A stretch of 64,000 nucleotides of DNA, taken from Diaphorobacter ruginosibacter. GTDB lineage: Bacteria > Pseudomonadota > Gammaproteobacteria > Burkholderiales > Burkholderiaceae_C. The position numbers and the translations under genes were made by a program. Under the pieces are notes generated by a model. It saw nothing but the letters and a program-made list of their open reading frames with translations, had not been told where the DNA came from and searched no databases. The stretch lies in NCBI RefSeq assembly GCF_014395975.1, contig NZ_CP060714.1:1922001-1986000 (forward strand), read 5' to 3'. This document shows, in pieces, positions 45,566-55,076 of this stretch (position 1 is its first letter; each line of letters starts with the position of its first letter).

Positions 45566-46378
45566 TCAGTTGTTGATCGGCCCGTTGAAGGCCGTGCGCT
45601 GGCCTTCGATGAAGCCCAGGGCCTGGGAAATTTCGCTGGCCGTGGTCTGCAGCTTGGGCAGCCAGTTGTCGTCAAGGCGATCGGCCGGCGCGGAAATCGA
45701 CAGCCCTGCCACCAACTGGCCCTGGTCGTCGAACACGCCTGCCGCCATGCAGCGCACGCCAAGCTCCAGCTCTTCGTTGTCGCGGGCGATGCCATATTGG
45801 CGGGCCTTGCCGAGCTCGCGCTCGAGAATCGGCAGCTGGGTGATGCTGTTGCGCGTGTGGCCGGGCAGGCCCGTGCGGGTGGCGTAGGCCCGTACGCGCT
45901 GGGGATCATCGGCGGCGAGGAACAGCTTGCCGGTGGAGGTGAGGTGCAGCGGTGCATGCCCGCCAATCGCGCGCACCACCTGCATGCCGGAGCGCTCGCT
46001 GTAGGCGCGCTCCACGTAGACGATCTCGTCGCCCTGGCGCACGCTCAGGTTCACGGGTTGCTGGATCAGCTTGTGCAACTGGCGCATCGGGGCCATGGCG
46101 GCATCGCGCACCGACAGCCTCGCCTTCACCATGTTGCCCAGCTCCAGCAGTCGCATGCCGAGACGATAGCTGCCGGATTCGGGGCGATCGACGAAGCGCC
46201 CGATGGTCAGGTCGTTGAGGATGCGATGGGTGGTGGAGGGATGCAGCCCGGTTTTTTCGCTGATTTCCTTCAGGGAAATGGCTTCCTCGCGTGAAGCCAG
46301 CACGTCAATGAGAACAAACATGCGCTCCAGCACCTGGACGCTGGGTTTGGCAGGGGTATCTGGGTAGTTTTTTTTCAT
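45566..46378 (-). CDS. IclR family transcriptional regulator
   Basis: This 270-residue regulator has an N-terminal winged helix (VQVLERMFVLIDVLASREEAISLKEISEKTGLHPSTTHRILNDLTIGRF). The ligand-binding IclR domain follows, with YRLGMRLLELGNMV, GHAPLHLTSTGKLFLAAD and the final ISAPADRL. The inducer and target genes are unknown; neighbours are pbpG and nadB. ATG 46378 (MKKNYPDTPAKPSVQV) matches the usual distance to the DNA-binding domain. Confidence 0.92.
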   Translation of the reverse strand: MKKNYPDTPAKPSVQVLERMFVLIDVLASREEAISLKEISEKTGLHPSTTHRILNDLTIGRFVDRPESGSYRLGMRLLELGNMVKARLSVRDAAMAPMRQLHKLIQQPVNLSVRQGDEIVYVERAYSERSGMQVVRAIGGHAPLHLTSTGKLFLAADDPQRVRAYATRTGLPGHTRNSITQLPILERELGKARQYGIARDNEELELGVRCMAAGVFDDQGQLVAGLSISAPADRLDDNWLPKLQTTASEISQALGFIEGQRTAFNGPINN

Positions 46379-46534
46379 GGATGGCCGTGTGTCTCGCGAT
46401 GCGTGCATTTTATCTTGTGAAATCCGCTCGTGTGCGCTTGGCGCCCCGAAGAGCGGAAAACCCATTCGCCGATGCATGGGAATGCCCGCTTGCGATGACG
46501 GCCTGCGGTGCCCGCACAACCCGCAGGCCACCCA

Positions 46535-48082
46535 TCAAGCGACGATGGCTGCTTGCTCGTCGATGCGCGTATGGGTGCCGCGGCTCAGCGGCCTGCGCCG
46601 GGCTGCATCGATGATGAGCATGCATACGTCGATACGGTTCGCCAGTGCATGGTCTGAGGCGGACAGTTCGCTGCGCATGGCCTGCAGGCGCCGGGTCGCG
46701 TGGTCCAATGCATCGGCGCTTCGCACCATGCCGGCGGCGGAACTCATGAGGGCCTGCAGTTCGCGGTGCCGTGCTGCTTGGCATACCGTGTGGGCCTCGG
46801 TGGTGGCGGCCGTGGAGGGCCCCAGTGCTGGAGGGGGACGCGACAGGCGCATATCTGCGTGCATCGGCTGTGGTGCCTCATGCGCGATCATCGAGGCAAT
46901 CTTCAGCGCCATGGCACGGGCCATCACCACGCATTCCAGCAGCGAATTGCTGGCCAGCCGGTTGGCGCCGTGCAGGCCGGTGCACGCCACTTCTCCGATC
47001 GCATGCAGCCCCGTCACGTCGGTGGTGCCATCCACGTCGGCGCGCACCCCGCCGCAGGCATAGTGCGCACAGGGTGCCACTGGAATCGGGTCGACTGCAA
47101 TGTCGATGCCGTGCCGGGCGCATAGCTGGGTCACCTGGGGGAAATGCGCCGCCAGCCATGCGCGCGGCTGGTGCGAGATGTCCAGCAGCACATGGGACAG
47201 GGCGCGTTCCTGCATTTCACTCCAGATGGCGCGGGCCACGATGTCGCGCGGCGCCAGCTCGGCGCGCTCATCATGCCGGGGCATGAAGCGTTCGCCGCCG
47301 GGCAGCAGGAGCCGCGCTCCCTCACCGCGCAGCGCCTCGGTGATGAGCCCGGCCGCGCGCCCGTCGATATGCAGGGCCGTGGGGTGGAACTGTATGAATT
47401 CCATGTCGGTGATGCGGCAGCCCGCGCGCCAGGCCATGGCGACGCCGTCGCCGGTGGCCTGTGGCGGATTGGTCGTGTGCGAGAACACTTGCCCCAGGCC
47501 GCCTGTGGCCAGCACGGTGTGCCGGGCTGTGAAGGCGCGTGGTGGTCCTTCCGGCTGCAGTACCCAGGCTCCGGCGCAGAACGTCTTGCCGAATTCATTG
47601 GTGTTCGTGAGCAGGTCGAATGCGGTGTGCCCGGCGCGCAGCTGGATGTTGGGCCTTGCGCGGCAGCGTGCGAGCAGGGCAGCGTGAACGGCCTGACCCG
47701 TGCGGTCCGCCACATGCACGATGCGGCGCTGCGAGTGACCGCCTTCCCGCGTGAGGTGCAGCGCGCTTGCGTCATCCAACTGGTCGAAGCGCACACCTGC
47801 CTCCTGCAGCCACGCAATGGCGGCAGGGCCTTGCGCAAGCAGGGCGCGCACCGCGGGCTCATGGCACAGGCCTGCGCCCGCGACCAGCGTGTCCTGCACA
47901 TGGGCCTCGATACTGTCACCGGCTTCATCCATGACGGCCGCGATTCCGCCCTGTGCCCAGGCGCTTGCACAGGTCTCGGCGGTGTCCTTGCAAAGCACGG
48001 TGATGGCCAATTCCTCGGGCAGGGACAGTGCAGCGGCAAGGCCTGCCAGGCCGCTGCCGATGATGAGTACGTCGGAATGCAT
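46535..48082 (-). CDS. nadB: L-aspartate oxidase
   Basis: This 515-residue FAD enzyme oxidises aspartate to iminoaspartate, the first step of de novo NAD synthesis. The dinucleotide motif is VLIIGSGLAGLAAAL (residues 5-19). The flavin/substrate region has CASAWAQGGIAAVMDEAGDSIEAHVQDTL. TREGGHSQRRIVHVADRTGQAVHAAL and CAHYACGGVRADVDGTTDVTGLHAIGEVACTGLHGANRLASNSLLE are typical. ATG 48082 begins 17 bases after nadA, so the two form an operon. Confidence 0.95.
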   Translation of the reverse strand: MHSDVLIIGSGLAGLAAALSLPEELAITVLCKDTAETCASAWAQGGIAAVMDEAGDSIEAHVQDTLVAGAGLCHEPAVRALLAQGPAAIAWLQEAGVRFDQLDDASALHLTREGGHSQRRIVHVADRTGQAVHAALLARCRARPNIQLRAGHTAFDLLTNTNEFGKTFCAGAWVLQPEGPPRAFTARHTVLATGGLGQVFSHTTNPPQATGDGVAMAWRAGCRITDMEFIQFHPTALHIDGRAAGLITEALRGEGARLLLPGGERFMPRHDERAELAPRDIVARAIWSEMQERALSHVLLDISHQPRAWLAAHFPQVTQLCARHGIDIAVDPIPVAPCAHYACGGVRADVDGTTDVTGLHAIGEVACTGLHGANRLASNSLLECVVMARAMALKIASMIAHEAPQPMHADMRLSRPPPALGPSTAATTEAHTVCQAARHRELQALMSSAAGMVRSADALDHATRRLQAMRSELSASDHALANRIDVCMLIIDAARRRPLSRGTHTRIDEQAAIVA

Positions 48083-48099
48083 GGTGTCTTCGCCGTGCA

Positions 48100-49230
48100 T
48101 CATGCGGGGCCGAAATGCGCGAACAGCGCCGCGTCGTCCGCGAACTCTCCGCTGGTGCGTACGCGCTGCCGGCCCTGCGCCGCGAACGCCAGCATGCGCT
48201 CGATGGGCCTGCGCGCGGCGGATGCCGTGTCGGTGTCGATTTCGATGCCTGCGTGCTCTCTCCGCAGCGCCTGCTCCACGCCCGCCAGCGTGTTCATCGC
48301 CATCCAGGGGCACATGGCGCAGCTCTTGCAGGTGGCGCCCTGGCCGGCCGTCGGCGCCGCGAGGAATCGCTTGTGCGGGTGGCTAGCTCGCATGGCATGC
48401 AGGATGCCGAGATCGGTGGCGACGATGAAGGTGTCGGTATCGAGTTCGCCTGCTGCGGCGATGAGCTGCGTGGTCGATCCGACCACATGCGCCTGCGCAG
48501 TGACGCTTGCGGGCGACTCCGGATGAACGAGGATGGCGGCCTGCGGATGCTGCACGGCAAGCGCTGCCAGTTCGTCCGCCTTGAATTCATCGTGCACCAC
48601 GCACGAGCCTTGCCAGAGCAGCATGTCGGCGCCGGTCTGCTGCCGGATGTGCTCGCCCAGGTGGCGGTCGGGTGCCCACAGGATCTTCTCGCCCCGGGCA
48701 TGCAGCCAGGCCACGATCTGCTGACCCACCGACGATGTCACCACCCAGTCAGCGCGCGCCTTCACGGCTGCGCTGGTGTTGGCGTAGACCACCACGGTGC
48801 GGTCGGGATGGGCATCGCAGAAGCGGCTGAATTCTTCTGCGGGACAACCGAGGTCGAGCGAGCAGGTGGCGTCCAGGTCGGGCATGAGTACCCGCTTGCC
48901 GGGGCTGAGGATTTTCGCGGTTTCTCCCATGAAGCGCACACCCGCGACCACCAGGGTGGACGCGGCATGGGTGGCCCCGAAGCGGGCCATCTCGAGCGAA
49001 TCGCCAACGCAACCGCCGGTCTCGCGCGCGAGATCCTGCAACGCGCCGTCCACGTAGTAGTGGGCAACGATGACGGCATTGCGCTGGTGCAGCAACTGGC
49101 GGATCCGCTCCTTGCTGAGTTCGCGCTCCCGCAGGTCCATTGCATCGGGAACGCGTGCCCAGGCATCCTTCAGGCTGCAGGTCATGCCACCCTTCGGGTG
49201 GTCGTACTGAACGGTTCGATAGAACTGCAT
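48100..49230 (-). CDS. nadA: Quinolinate synthase
   Basis: This 376-residue iron-sulphur enzyme condenses iminoaspartate with dihydroxyacetone phosphate. Family stretches are [64 protein letters not shown] and [15 protein letters not shown]; cysteines in the first, second and last stretch are candidates for the three cluster ligands. ATG 49230 ([12 protein letters not shown]) fits relatives. It heads the nadA-nadB operon under a promoter with a palindromic operator. Confidence 0.96.
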   Translation of the reverse strand: MQFYRTVQYDHPKGGMTCSLKDAWARVPDAMDLRERELSKERIRQLLHQRNAVIVAHYYVDGALQDLARETGGCVGDSLEMARFGATHAASTLVVAGVRFMGETAKILSPGKRVLMPDLDATCSLDLGCPAEEFSRFCDAHPDRTVVVYANTSAAVKARADWVVTSSVGQQIVAWLHARGEKILWAPDRHLGEHIRQQTGADMLLWQGSCVVHDEFKADELAALAVQHPQAAILVHPESPASVTAQAHVVGSTTQLIAAAGELDTDTFIVATDLGILHAMRASHPHKRFLAAPTAGQGATCKSCAMCPWMAMNTLAGVEQALRREHAGIEIDTDTASAARRPIERMLAFAAQGRQRVRTSGEFADDAALFAHFGPA

Positions 49231-49270
49231 CGTGTTGTCTTTCACTTCCGGTGTTTGCGGTGGTGTGCAA

Positions 49271-49298
49271 ATTATGCTCATATTGAGCAATATTGAAA
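49271..49298 (-). promoter_or_regulatory. nadA promoter with palindromic operator
   Basis: On the minus strand TTTCAA (49298-49293), 16 bases and CATAAT (49276-49271) form a promoter whose start would be about 34 bases before ATG. Its spacer contains the perfect inverted repeat TGCTCA-TAT-TGAGCA (plus strand 49275-49289). A repressor bound there would block transcription. NadQ and NrtR are known NAD-synthesis regulators in proteobacteria, but which protein binds here is not shown. Confidence 0.62.
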
Positions 49299-49475
49299 GT
49301 GACCGGGCTGCTGTCCTTTTTCACCATGTGGTCGAAATTCGCGGCGTCACTTCTTGGGGGTAAACCCGACCGCCGTCCGGCCTGATGGGCCGCATCAAAA
49401 CATGTGATTGGCGGATGCCGCGATTCCTTTCTAGAGTGTCAGCATCGACCAGTTCATTCACCGAGGAGACACAGC

Positions 49476-50807
49476 ATGCAGAAAAGAACGTGGGTGGCGG
49501 CAGCGATGGCCGCGGGATTGGCTTGGGGCGCAGCGGGCGCTGCAGGCGCCGCGACGGTGACGGTGCTCACCTCTTTTCCGAAGGAGCTGACCAGCGCATA
49601 CCAGAAGGCCTTCGAGGCGGCGAATCCGGGGATCAAGATTGAGATCCTGAACAAGAACACCACGGCTGCCGTTGCGTATGTGCGCGAGTTGCCCGAGGGG
49701 CAACGTCCCGACGTGATGTGGGCAAGCGCCCCCGATGCCTTCGAGGTGCTGGCGCGTGCCAAGCTGCTCACGCCCGCACCCGACACGGTCAACAAGAACG
49801 CGCCGACCAAGATCGGCAATTTCCCGCTCAACGATCCCGAAGGCATGTACTACGGCCAGGCGCTGGCAGGCTACGGCATCATGTGGAACACGCGCTACCT
49901 CAAGGCGCACAAGCTCGAGGCGCCCAGGGAATGGAGCGACCTGACCAAGCCCGAGTACTTCGGGCATGTGGCGATCTCGTCGCCATCGCGCTCGGGAACC
50001 ACCCAGCTCACCGTCGAGACCATCCTGCAGGGCGAAGGCTGGGACAAGGGATGGACGCAGCTGCTGGAGATGATGGGCAATGCCGCTGCCGTCACCGACC
50101 GCAGCTTTGCCGTGCCGGACGGTGTGAACAACGGCCAGTACGGACTGGGGATCGTCATCGACTTCTTTGGCCTTGCGGGCAAGTATTCGGGCTTCCCGGT
50201 GGACTTCGTCTATCCCAGCGTGACGGCTGTGGTGCCTGCCAACATCGCCTTGATCTCGGGTGCGAAAAATGCCGACGAGGCGAAGAAGTTCATGGCCTTC
50301 ACCATGTCGTCGGCCGGCCAGCAACTGCTGTTCGATCCCAAGATCAGCCGCCTGCCGATCCTTCCCTATGACACCCTCAAGGCTCCCGCGGGCTACCCGG
50401 TCCCGCAGGAGGTTGCCAAGCGTGCGAAAGTGCACTTCGACACCAATCTGGCCGAGTCCCGCTACCAGGTGGTAATCAACCTGTTCGACCAGATGGTGAC
50501 CTTTCGCCTGAAGGAGCTGCAGGCCGCCACCAAGGCGATCCAGGAGGCCGACAAGGCACTCAAGGCCAAGCCGAATGCACAGGGCAAGGATCTGCTTGCA
50601 CAGGCGCGTTCGCTGGCCTACTCGCCGCTGGTGGGCGAGGGCAACGCCAAGGACCCGCAGTTCCTCGAGCTCTTCAAGAAGAGCCGGCGCGACGTGGCGG
50701 TGTCCAAGGAGCTGACCGGCATGGAGCAGATGTGGGCCGACAAGGCCAAGTCCAACTACGCCAAGGCACAGCAGCTGGCCCAGCAGGCCCGGGGCATGGC
50801 CAAGTAG
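49476..50807 (+). CDS. ABC transporter substrate-binding protein, ferric/phosphonate type
   Basis: This 443-residue periplasmic protein has a signal peptide ending GAAGAA. The iron/2-aminoethylphosphonate-type type II binding fold includes VTVLTSFPKELTSAYQKAFEAANPGIKIEI, VRELPEGQRPDVMWASAPDAFEVL and FPVDFVYPSVTAVVPANIALISGAKNADEAKKFMAF. The last 100 residues are a helical extension, longer than in typical FbpA proteins. A GAGGAG site precedes ATG 49476. It is the first gene of a binding protein-permease-ATPase operon; the ligand is not certain. Confidence 0.87.
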   Translation: MQKRTWVAAAMAAGLAWGAAGAAGAATVTVLTSFPKELTSAYQKAFEAANPGIKIEILNKNTTAAVAYVRELPEGQRPDVMWASAPDAFEVLARAKLLTPAPDTVNKNAPTKIGNFPLNDPEGMYYGQALAGYGIMWNTRYLKAHKLEAPREWSDLTKPEYFGHVAISSPSRSGTTQLTVETILQGEGWDKGWTQLLEMMGNAAAVTDRSFAVPDGVNNGQYGLGIVIDFFGLAGKYSGFPVDFVYPSVTAVVPANIALISGAKNADEAKKFMAFTMSSAGQQLLFDPKISRLPILPYDTLKAPAGYPVPQEVAKRAKVHFDTNLAESRYQVVINLFDQMVTFRLKELQAATKAIQEADKALKAKPNAQGKDLLAQARSLAYSPLVGEGNAKDPQFLELFKKSRRDVAVSKELTGMEQMWADKAKSNYAKAQQLAQQARGMAK

Positions 50808-50889
50808 GCCGCCTTGCCGTCCAGATCATTCTCCACATGACCCCCTGAAGTGATGCGCGGCGGCGTCCGCGCATCACGGGAGCAACAAC

Positions 50890-52617
50890 ATGAGTGCAGA
50901 CCTTGCGGCGCGCGGCGCCGTCGTGCCGGCGCGCCCGTCTACCGCGCTGTCGGGCATCGGACCGTGGATTGCCTTCGCCCTGATCGGCGTCTTCCTGCTG
51001 GCCTTTCTGATCGTGCCGGTGTGCTTGGTGATCTACACCGCGTTCGTCACCGAGACCGGCAGTCTGACCTTCGGGCACTTTGCCAACTTCTTTGGGCAGA
51101 CGGTGTTCATGGAGTCGTTCATCAACAGCGTGCTGGTGGCGCTTGCGAGCGTGTTCTTCGCGAGCGTGATCGCGGTTCCGCTGGCCTACCTGACGGTGCG
51201 CTTCGAGTTCCGCGGCGCACTGCTGATCCAGACGCTGGGCGTGCTGCCGCTCATCATGCCGCCGTTCGTGGGTGCCGTGGCGCTGCAGTTGATCTTCGGC
51301 CGCAGCGGCTCGGTGAACCTGCTGCTTGATGACTGGTTCGGCTTCACGGTGCCGGTCATGGAGGGGCTGACCGGCGTGATCTTCGTGGAGAGCATCCACT
51401 ACTTTCCGTTCATTCTGCTGAACCTCGTCGCGGCCATGCGCAACATCGACGGCGCGATGGAGGAGTCAGCGTTGAATCTTGGCGCACGCGGCTTCCGGCT
51501 GTTCCGCCGCGTGATCTTCCCTCTGGCCATGCCCGGCTACCTGGCTGGCGCGGCGCTGGTGTTCGTGAAGGTGTTCGACGACCTGGGCACTCCGCTCGTG
51601 ATGGGCGTGACCAACATGCTGGCGCCGCAGGCCTACCTGCGCATCACGTCCGTGGGGCTCGATGATCCCCTGGGCTATGTGATCAGCGTGATCATGATCG
51701 TGTTCTCCATCGTGGCCCTGTGGATGTCGGCGCGGCTCATGAAGGGCAAGGACTACGCCACGCTGCAGAAGGGCGGCAGCGCGTTGCAAAAGCGCCGCCT
51801 TTCCGCCTGGGAAGCCTTGCTCGCCTATGGCTGGATCACCCTGGTGCTGCTTGTTGTCCTGGCACCGCACCTGGGCATCCTGCTGATGTCGTTCGCCAAG
51901 GTCTGGAGCTTCTCGGTGCTGCCCGACAGCTACACGCTGGAGCATTACGCCACGGTGTTCACGGATTCGGGCAACATGATCGGCAACACCCTGCTGTATT
52001 GCCTGTTGTCGGCCACCATCGACGTGGTGATCGGCACTGCGATTGCGTACCTGATCCTGCGCACCAGGCTGCCAGCGCGCCAGTGGCTCGACTACATGGC
52101 CTCGGTCGCGCTCGCGATCCCCGGACTGGTGCTCGCGATCGGCTATCTGCGCATGTTCCGCGACGTGACCCTGCCATTCACCGATACACCCGTGATTGCC
52201 TCGTGGGTGCTCATCATGCTGGCCTATGCGGTGCGGCGGCTGCCCTACGCGCTGCGCTCGTGCATGGCGGCGCTGCAGCAGGTGCACATCTCGCTGGAGG
52301 AGGCGGCGCAGAGCCTTGGCGCCGGCCGCATGAGCGTGATCCGGCGCGTGATGGTGCCGCTGATGGCAGGCGGCATCATGGCCGGCTTCGTCACCAGCTT
52401 CATCACGGCGGCGGTCGAACTGTCGGCCACCATCATGCTGGTCTCGCGCGAGAGCCAGGCGCCGATGAGCTATGGCATCTACCTCTACATGCAGAGCGTG
52501 GCGGGGCGTGGCCCGGGGGCGGCGCTCGGCGTGCTCGCCGTGGTCGTCGTCGGCCTGGGCACCTATTTCTCGCATCGCTTCGTGGAGCGCTCGCGCGCCA
52601 CGGTGCAGTCGGTCTGA
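50890..52617 (+). CDS. ABC transporter permease, fused double-domain (FbpB-like)
   Basis: This 575-residue inner-membrane permease has two homologous membrane halves, each with an EAA-type loop contacting the ATPase. The first is EESALNLGARGFRLFRRVIFPLAMPGYLAGAAL (about residues 195-230). The second is EEAAQSLGAGRMSVIRRVMVPLMAGGIMAGF (about 465-495). About 12 transmembrane segments are visible. This fused form is typical of ferric iron and 2-aminoethylphosphonate importers. It lies 82 bases after the binding-protein gene. Confidence 0.92.
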   Translation: MSADLAARGAVVPARPSTALSGIGPWIAFALIGVFLLAFLIVPVCLVIYTAFVTETGSLTFGHFANFFGQTVFMESFINSVLVALASVFFASVIAVPLAYLTVRFEFRGALLIQTLGVLPLIMPPFVGAVALQLIFGRSGSVNLLLDDWFGFTVPVMEGLTGVIFVESIHYFPFILLNLVAAMRNIDGAMEESALNLGARGFRLFRRVIFPLAMPGYLAGAALVFVKVFDDLGTPLVMGVTNMLAPQAYLRITSVGLDDPLGYVISVIMIVFSIVALWMSARLMKGKDYATLQKGGSALQKRRLSAWEALLAYGWITLVLLVVLAPHLGILLMSFAKVWSFSVLPDSYTLEHYATVFTDSGNMIGNTLLYCLLSATIDVVIGTAIAYLILRTRLPARQWLDYMASVALAIPGLVLAIGYLRMFRDVTLPFTDTPVIASWVLIMLAYAVRRLPYALRSCMAALQQVHISLEEAAQSLGAGRMSVIRRVMVPLMAGGIMAGFVTSFITAAVELSATIMLVSRESQAPMSYGIYLYMQSVAGRGPGAALGVLAVVVVGLGTYFSHRFVERSRATVQSV

Positions 52618-52646
52618 ACCTGGAAAGAAGAAGGATTGCCAACATC

Positions 52647-53738
52647 ATGCAACTCCATCCCGTATCACTGGAATGCCGCCACATCAGCCTCTCGTATGGC
52701 AACAACGAGGTGCTGCGCGATGTGAACCTGAAGATCGAACCCGGCGAGTTCTTTGCACTGCTCGGGCCATCGGGCTCGGGCAAGTCCACGCTGCTGCGCC
52801 TGATTGCCGGCTTCAACCGGCATCAGCGAGGCGAGCTGCTGGTGGGCGGCAGCGACATCACGAACGTGCCGCCGCATGCGCGCAACATCGGCATGGTGTT
52901 CCAGAACTATGCGCTCTGGCCGCATATGACGGTGTTTGACAACGTGGCCTTCGGCCTGGTGGAGCGCCGTGAAACGCGCGATGCGATCCGGCGCAAGGTG
53001 GGTGAGGTGCTGGAGCTGGTGGGCCTGTCGCAGTTTGCCGAACGCAGGCCGGGGCAACTCTCGGGCGGCCAGCAGCAGCGCGTGGCCCTTGCTCGCACGG
53101 TCGTCATCGAGCCCAAGTTGTTGCTGCTCGACGAGCCGCTGTCCAACCTCGACAAGAACCTGCGCGTGCAGATGCGCGAGGAGCTCAAGAACCTGCAGCA
53201 CAAGCTCGGGCTCACCACCGTCTTCGTCACCCACGACCAAGAGGAGGCGATGACGACCGCCGATCGCATGGCGGTGCTCGACAAGGGCGTGCTGCAGCAG
53301 GTCGGCTCTGCGGCGGGCCTCTATGACTACCCGGTCAACCGCTTTGTCGCGGGCTTTGTCGGTACGGCCAACGTGCTGGAAGGCGAGGTGACGCAGGTGA
53401 CGGGCGAATCGCTGTCGTTCCTTGTTCCCGGCATAGGCAACCTCCTGCTGCCGCGCCCTGCGGAGGCTCCCGAGGTGGGGCGCGCCGCCATTTCGTTCCG
53501 GCCGCATCAGGTGCAGATCAGCGTGCGCGACGAATGGGGGGACGCGTCGCGGGTCTGGCTCGATGGAAAGGTGGAGAGCGCCGAGTTCCTGGGCGAGTTC
53601 TCGCGCTATCGAGTACGCGTGGGCGAGGTCGCCGTGGTGGCGGACCAGGCCCACTATGCGGGCATCGGCATGCTGCCCATGGGCACGGCCGTACGCCTGG
53701 GCATCGAGCCCAGCCAGCTGCGTTATCTCGATGCATGA
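52647..53738 (+). CDS. ABC transporter ATP-binding protein (ferric/phosphonate/polyamine type)
   Basis: This 363-residue ATPase energises the preceding permease. Walker A is LLGPSGSGKSTLLRLIAGF (about residue 40), the Q-loop is MVFQNYALWPHMTV, the signature is LSGGQQQRVALARTVV, and Walker B is LLLLDEPLSNLDKNLR. The switch histidine is in VFVTHDQEEAMTTADRMAV. A C-terminal TOBE domain follows from about residue 280. ATG 52647 has an AAGAAGG site; a much longer open frame upstream is not used. Confidence 0.94.
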   Translation: MQLHPVSLECRHISLSYGNNEVLRDVNLKIEPGEFFALLGPSGSGKSTLLRLIAGFNRHQRGELLVGGSDITNVPPHARNIGMVFQNYALWPHMTVFDNVAFGLVERRETRDAIRRKVGEVLELVGLSQFAERRPGQLSGGQQQRVALARTVVIEPKLLLLDEPLSNLDKNLRVQMREELKNLQHKLGLTTVFVTHDQEEAMTTADRMAVLDKGVLQQVGSAAGLYDYPVNRFVAGFVGTANVLEGEVTQVTGESLSFLVPGIGNLLLPRPAEAPEVGRAAISFRPHQVQISVRDEWGDASRVWLDGKVESAEFLGEFSRYRVRVGEVAVVADQAHYAGIGMLPMGTAVRLGIEPSQLRYLDA

Positions 53739-53839
53739 GCGCAGGCACATGACCACAGGCGTGGGCTTGCCGCGGCGGCCCGTCTCTACGGGAATTCCAG
53801 TAGCCGGGCATGCCGCCCGCGTGGGTTAGTCTCGACGCC

Positions 53840-54733
53840 ATGGAGATGTATCAGCTGCGTGCCTACGTGACGGCGGCAACGCTGGGAAGCGTGACGCGCA
53901 CGGCCGAGGCGCTGCATGTGACCCAGCCGGCGATCACCGCACAAATCAAGGCCCTGGAGGAAGAGCTGGGCGTGGCGCTGTTCGATCGCCGGCCCGGGCG
54001 CATCAGTCTCACGCGCGCGGGGGAGTCGCTGCTGGAGGATGCGCAGAAGGTGCTCGATGCCGCGGGCTGGCTCCAGGGGCGAGCGAAGGAGCTGCAGGGC
54101 GAGATCACCGGGCAACTGCTGATCGGAACGGCGAGCGATCCCGATTCGCTGCGCCTCGGCTCGCTGCTGAGGGCGCTGGTCGCTGCGCTGCCTCTATTGG
54201 AGATCAAGACACGCTACGGACTGGCGCAGGATCTGTGCGAGCAGGTCATGTCCGGCTCGATGCAGGGCGCGTTCTATATCGCCTCCAACATGCCGCGCGA
54301 GCTCGAGGCGCTGGTGCTGCAGACGCGGCAGTACCGCATCGTTGCACCGGCAGGCCTGCGTGCCGAGATTCTCAAGGCTGGTTGGCGCGATCTGGCACAG
54401 ATGCCCTGGATTGCCACGCCCGCGCAGCATCACACGCAGCTTCTGCTGACGGCACTGTTCGCGCGCCAGGGGCTCGCACCCAACCAGATCATCGAGACCG
54501 ACACCATGGCTGCGGGCGAAAGCCTGGTGCGTGCGGGCCTGGGGCTGACGTTGCTGCGGGAGGATAAGGCGCTCGAGATGGCGGAGAAGAACGAGCTTGT
54601 GATCTGGCCGCATGTGCGCGTGCCCGCGCAGCTTGGATTCATCTATGCACGCTCCACCGAGCATGATCCCGCCCTGGTGGCCACCCTCTCGCAGCTCCGC
54701 CGTGTGTGGGGCTTGTCGGAGACAAGGAAGTAG
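53840..54733 (+). CDS. LysR family transcriptional regulator
   Basis: This 297-residue regulator has a helix-turn-helix at the N-terminus (YQLRAYVTAATLGSVTRTAEALHVTQPAITAQIKALEEELGVALFDRRPGRISLTRAGE). A periplasmic-binding-protein-like effector domain follows. It lies just downstream of the ABC importer on the same strand, so it may control that operon, though LysR genes are more often divergent from their targets. ATG 53840 (MEMYQLRAYV) is the usual family start. Confidence 0.93.
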   Translation: MEMYQLRAYVTAATLGSVTRTAEALHVTQPAITAQIKALEEELGVALFDRRPGRISLTRAGESLLEDAQKVLDAAGWLQGRAKELQGEITGQLLIGTASDPDSLRLGSLLRALVAALPLLEIKTRYGLAQDLCEQVMSGSMQGAFYIASNMPRELEALVLQTRQYRIVAPAGLRAEILKAGWRDLAQMPWIATPAQHHTQLLLTALFARQGLAPNQIIETDTMAAGESLVRAGLGLTLLREDKALEMAEKNELVIWPHVRVPAQLGFIYARSTEHDPALVATLSQLRRVWGLSETRK

Positions 54734-55008
54734 ATCGGACAGGAAGAAACTAGGCTCTTCGCGAAATACCGGGACGAATGACGTCGCGTGACGAACAGAG
54801 CGGTGGTGCCTGCGGTGAGAGTTTTCGTTTGGAGGTGCTGATATTGCCCCTCATACTTTGTTGCAAAGCCTTGCCGTACCAGAGTACTGTCAGCGCCTTT
54901 GCGTCGCGTCTGAGGGGCCATCTCAGCATTGGGGTGAACGGTTCATGCAGTGCGCGCGCTGCACAGTCGGTCGTTCGGGAAGCCCCAGCCCACAGGCAAT
55001 CATGATGA
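54734..55008. other. Gene-free gap between the LysR gene and the tctA terminator
   Basis: These 275 bases (343 including the terminator and tail up to tctA) lie between convergent genes. Only short frames without ribosome sites or recognisable sequence are present. Confidence 0.5.
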
Positions 55009-55040
55009 ACCAAAAAAAGGGCCGCTCACGAGAGCGGCCC
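55009..55040 (-). terminator. Rho-independent terminator of tctA
   Basis: On the minus strand GGGCCGCTC (55040-55032) pairs with GAGCGGCCC (55027-55019) around a 4-base loop, followed by seven T. It lies 37 bases past the tctA stop. Confidence 0.9.
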
Positions 55041-55076
55041 AAGTCTTTCCTTCTTCCTTAGTTGTATGGTTTTATC

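Noticed and set aside
51720..52646. Long N-terminal extension of the ABC ATPase frame
   Set aside because: It runs through the permease gene in another frame; the ATPase has a good ribosome site and family N-terminus at 52647.
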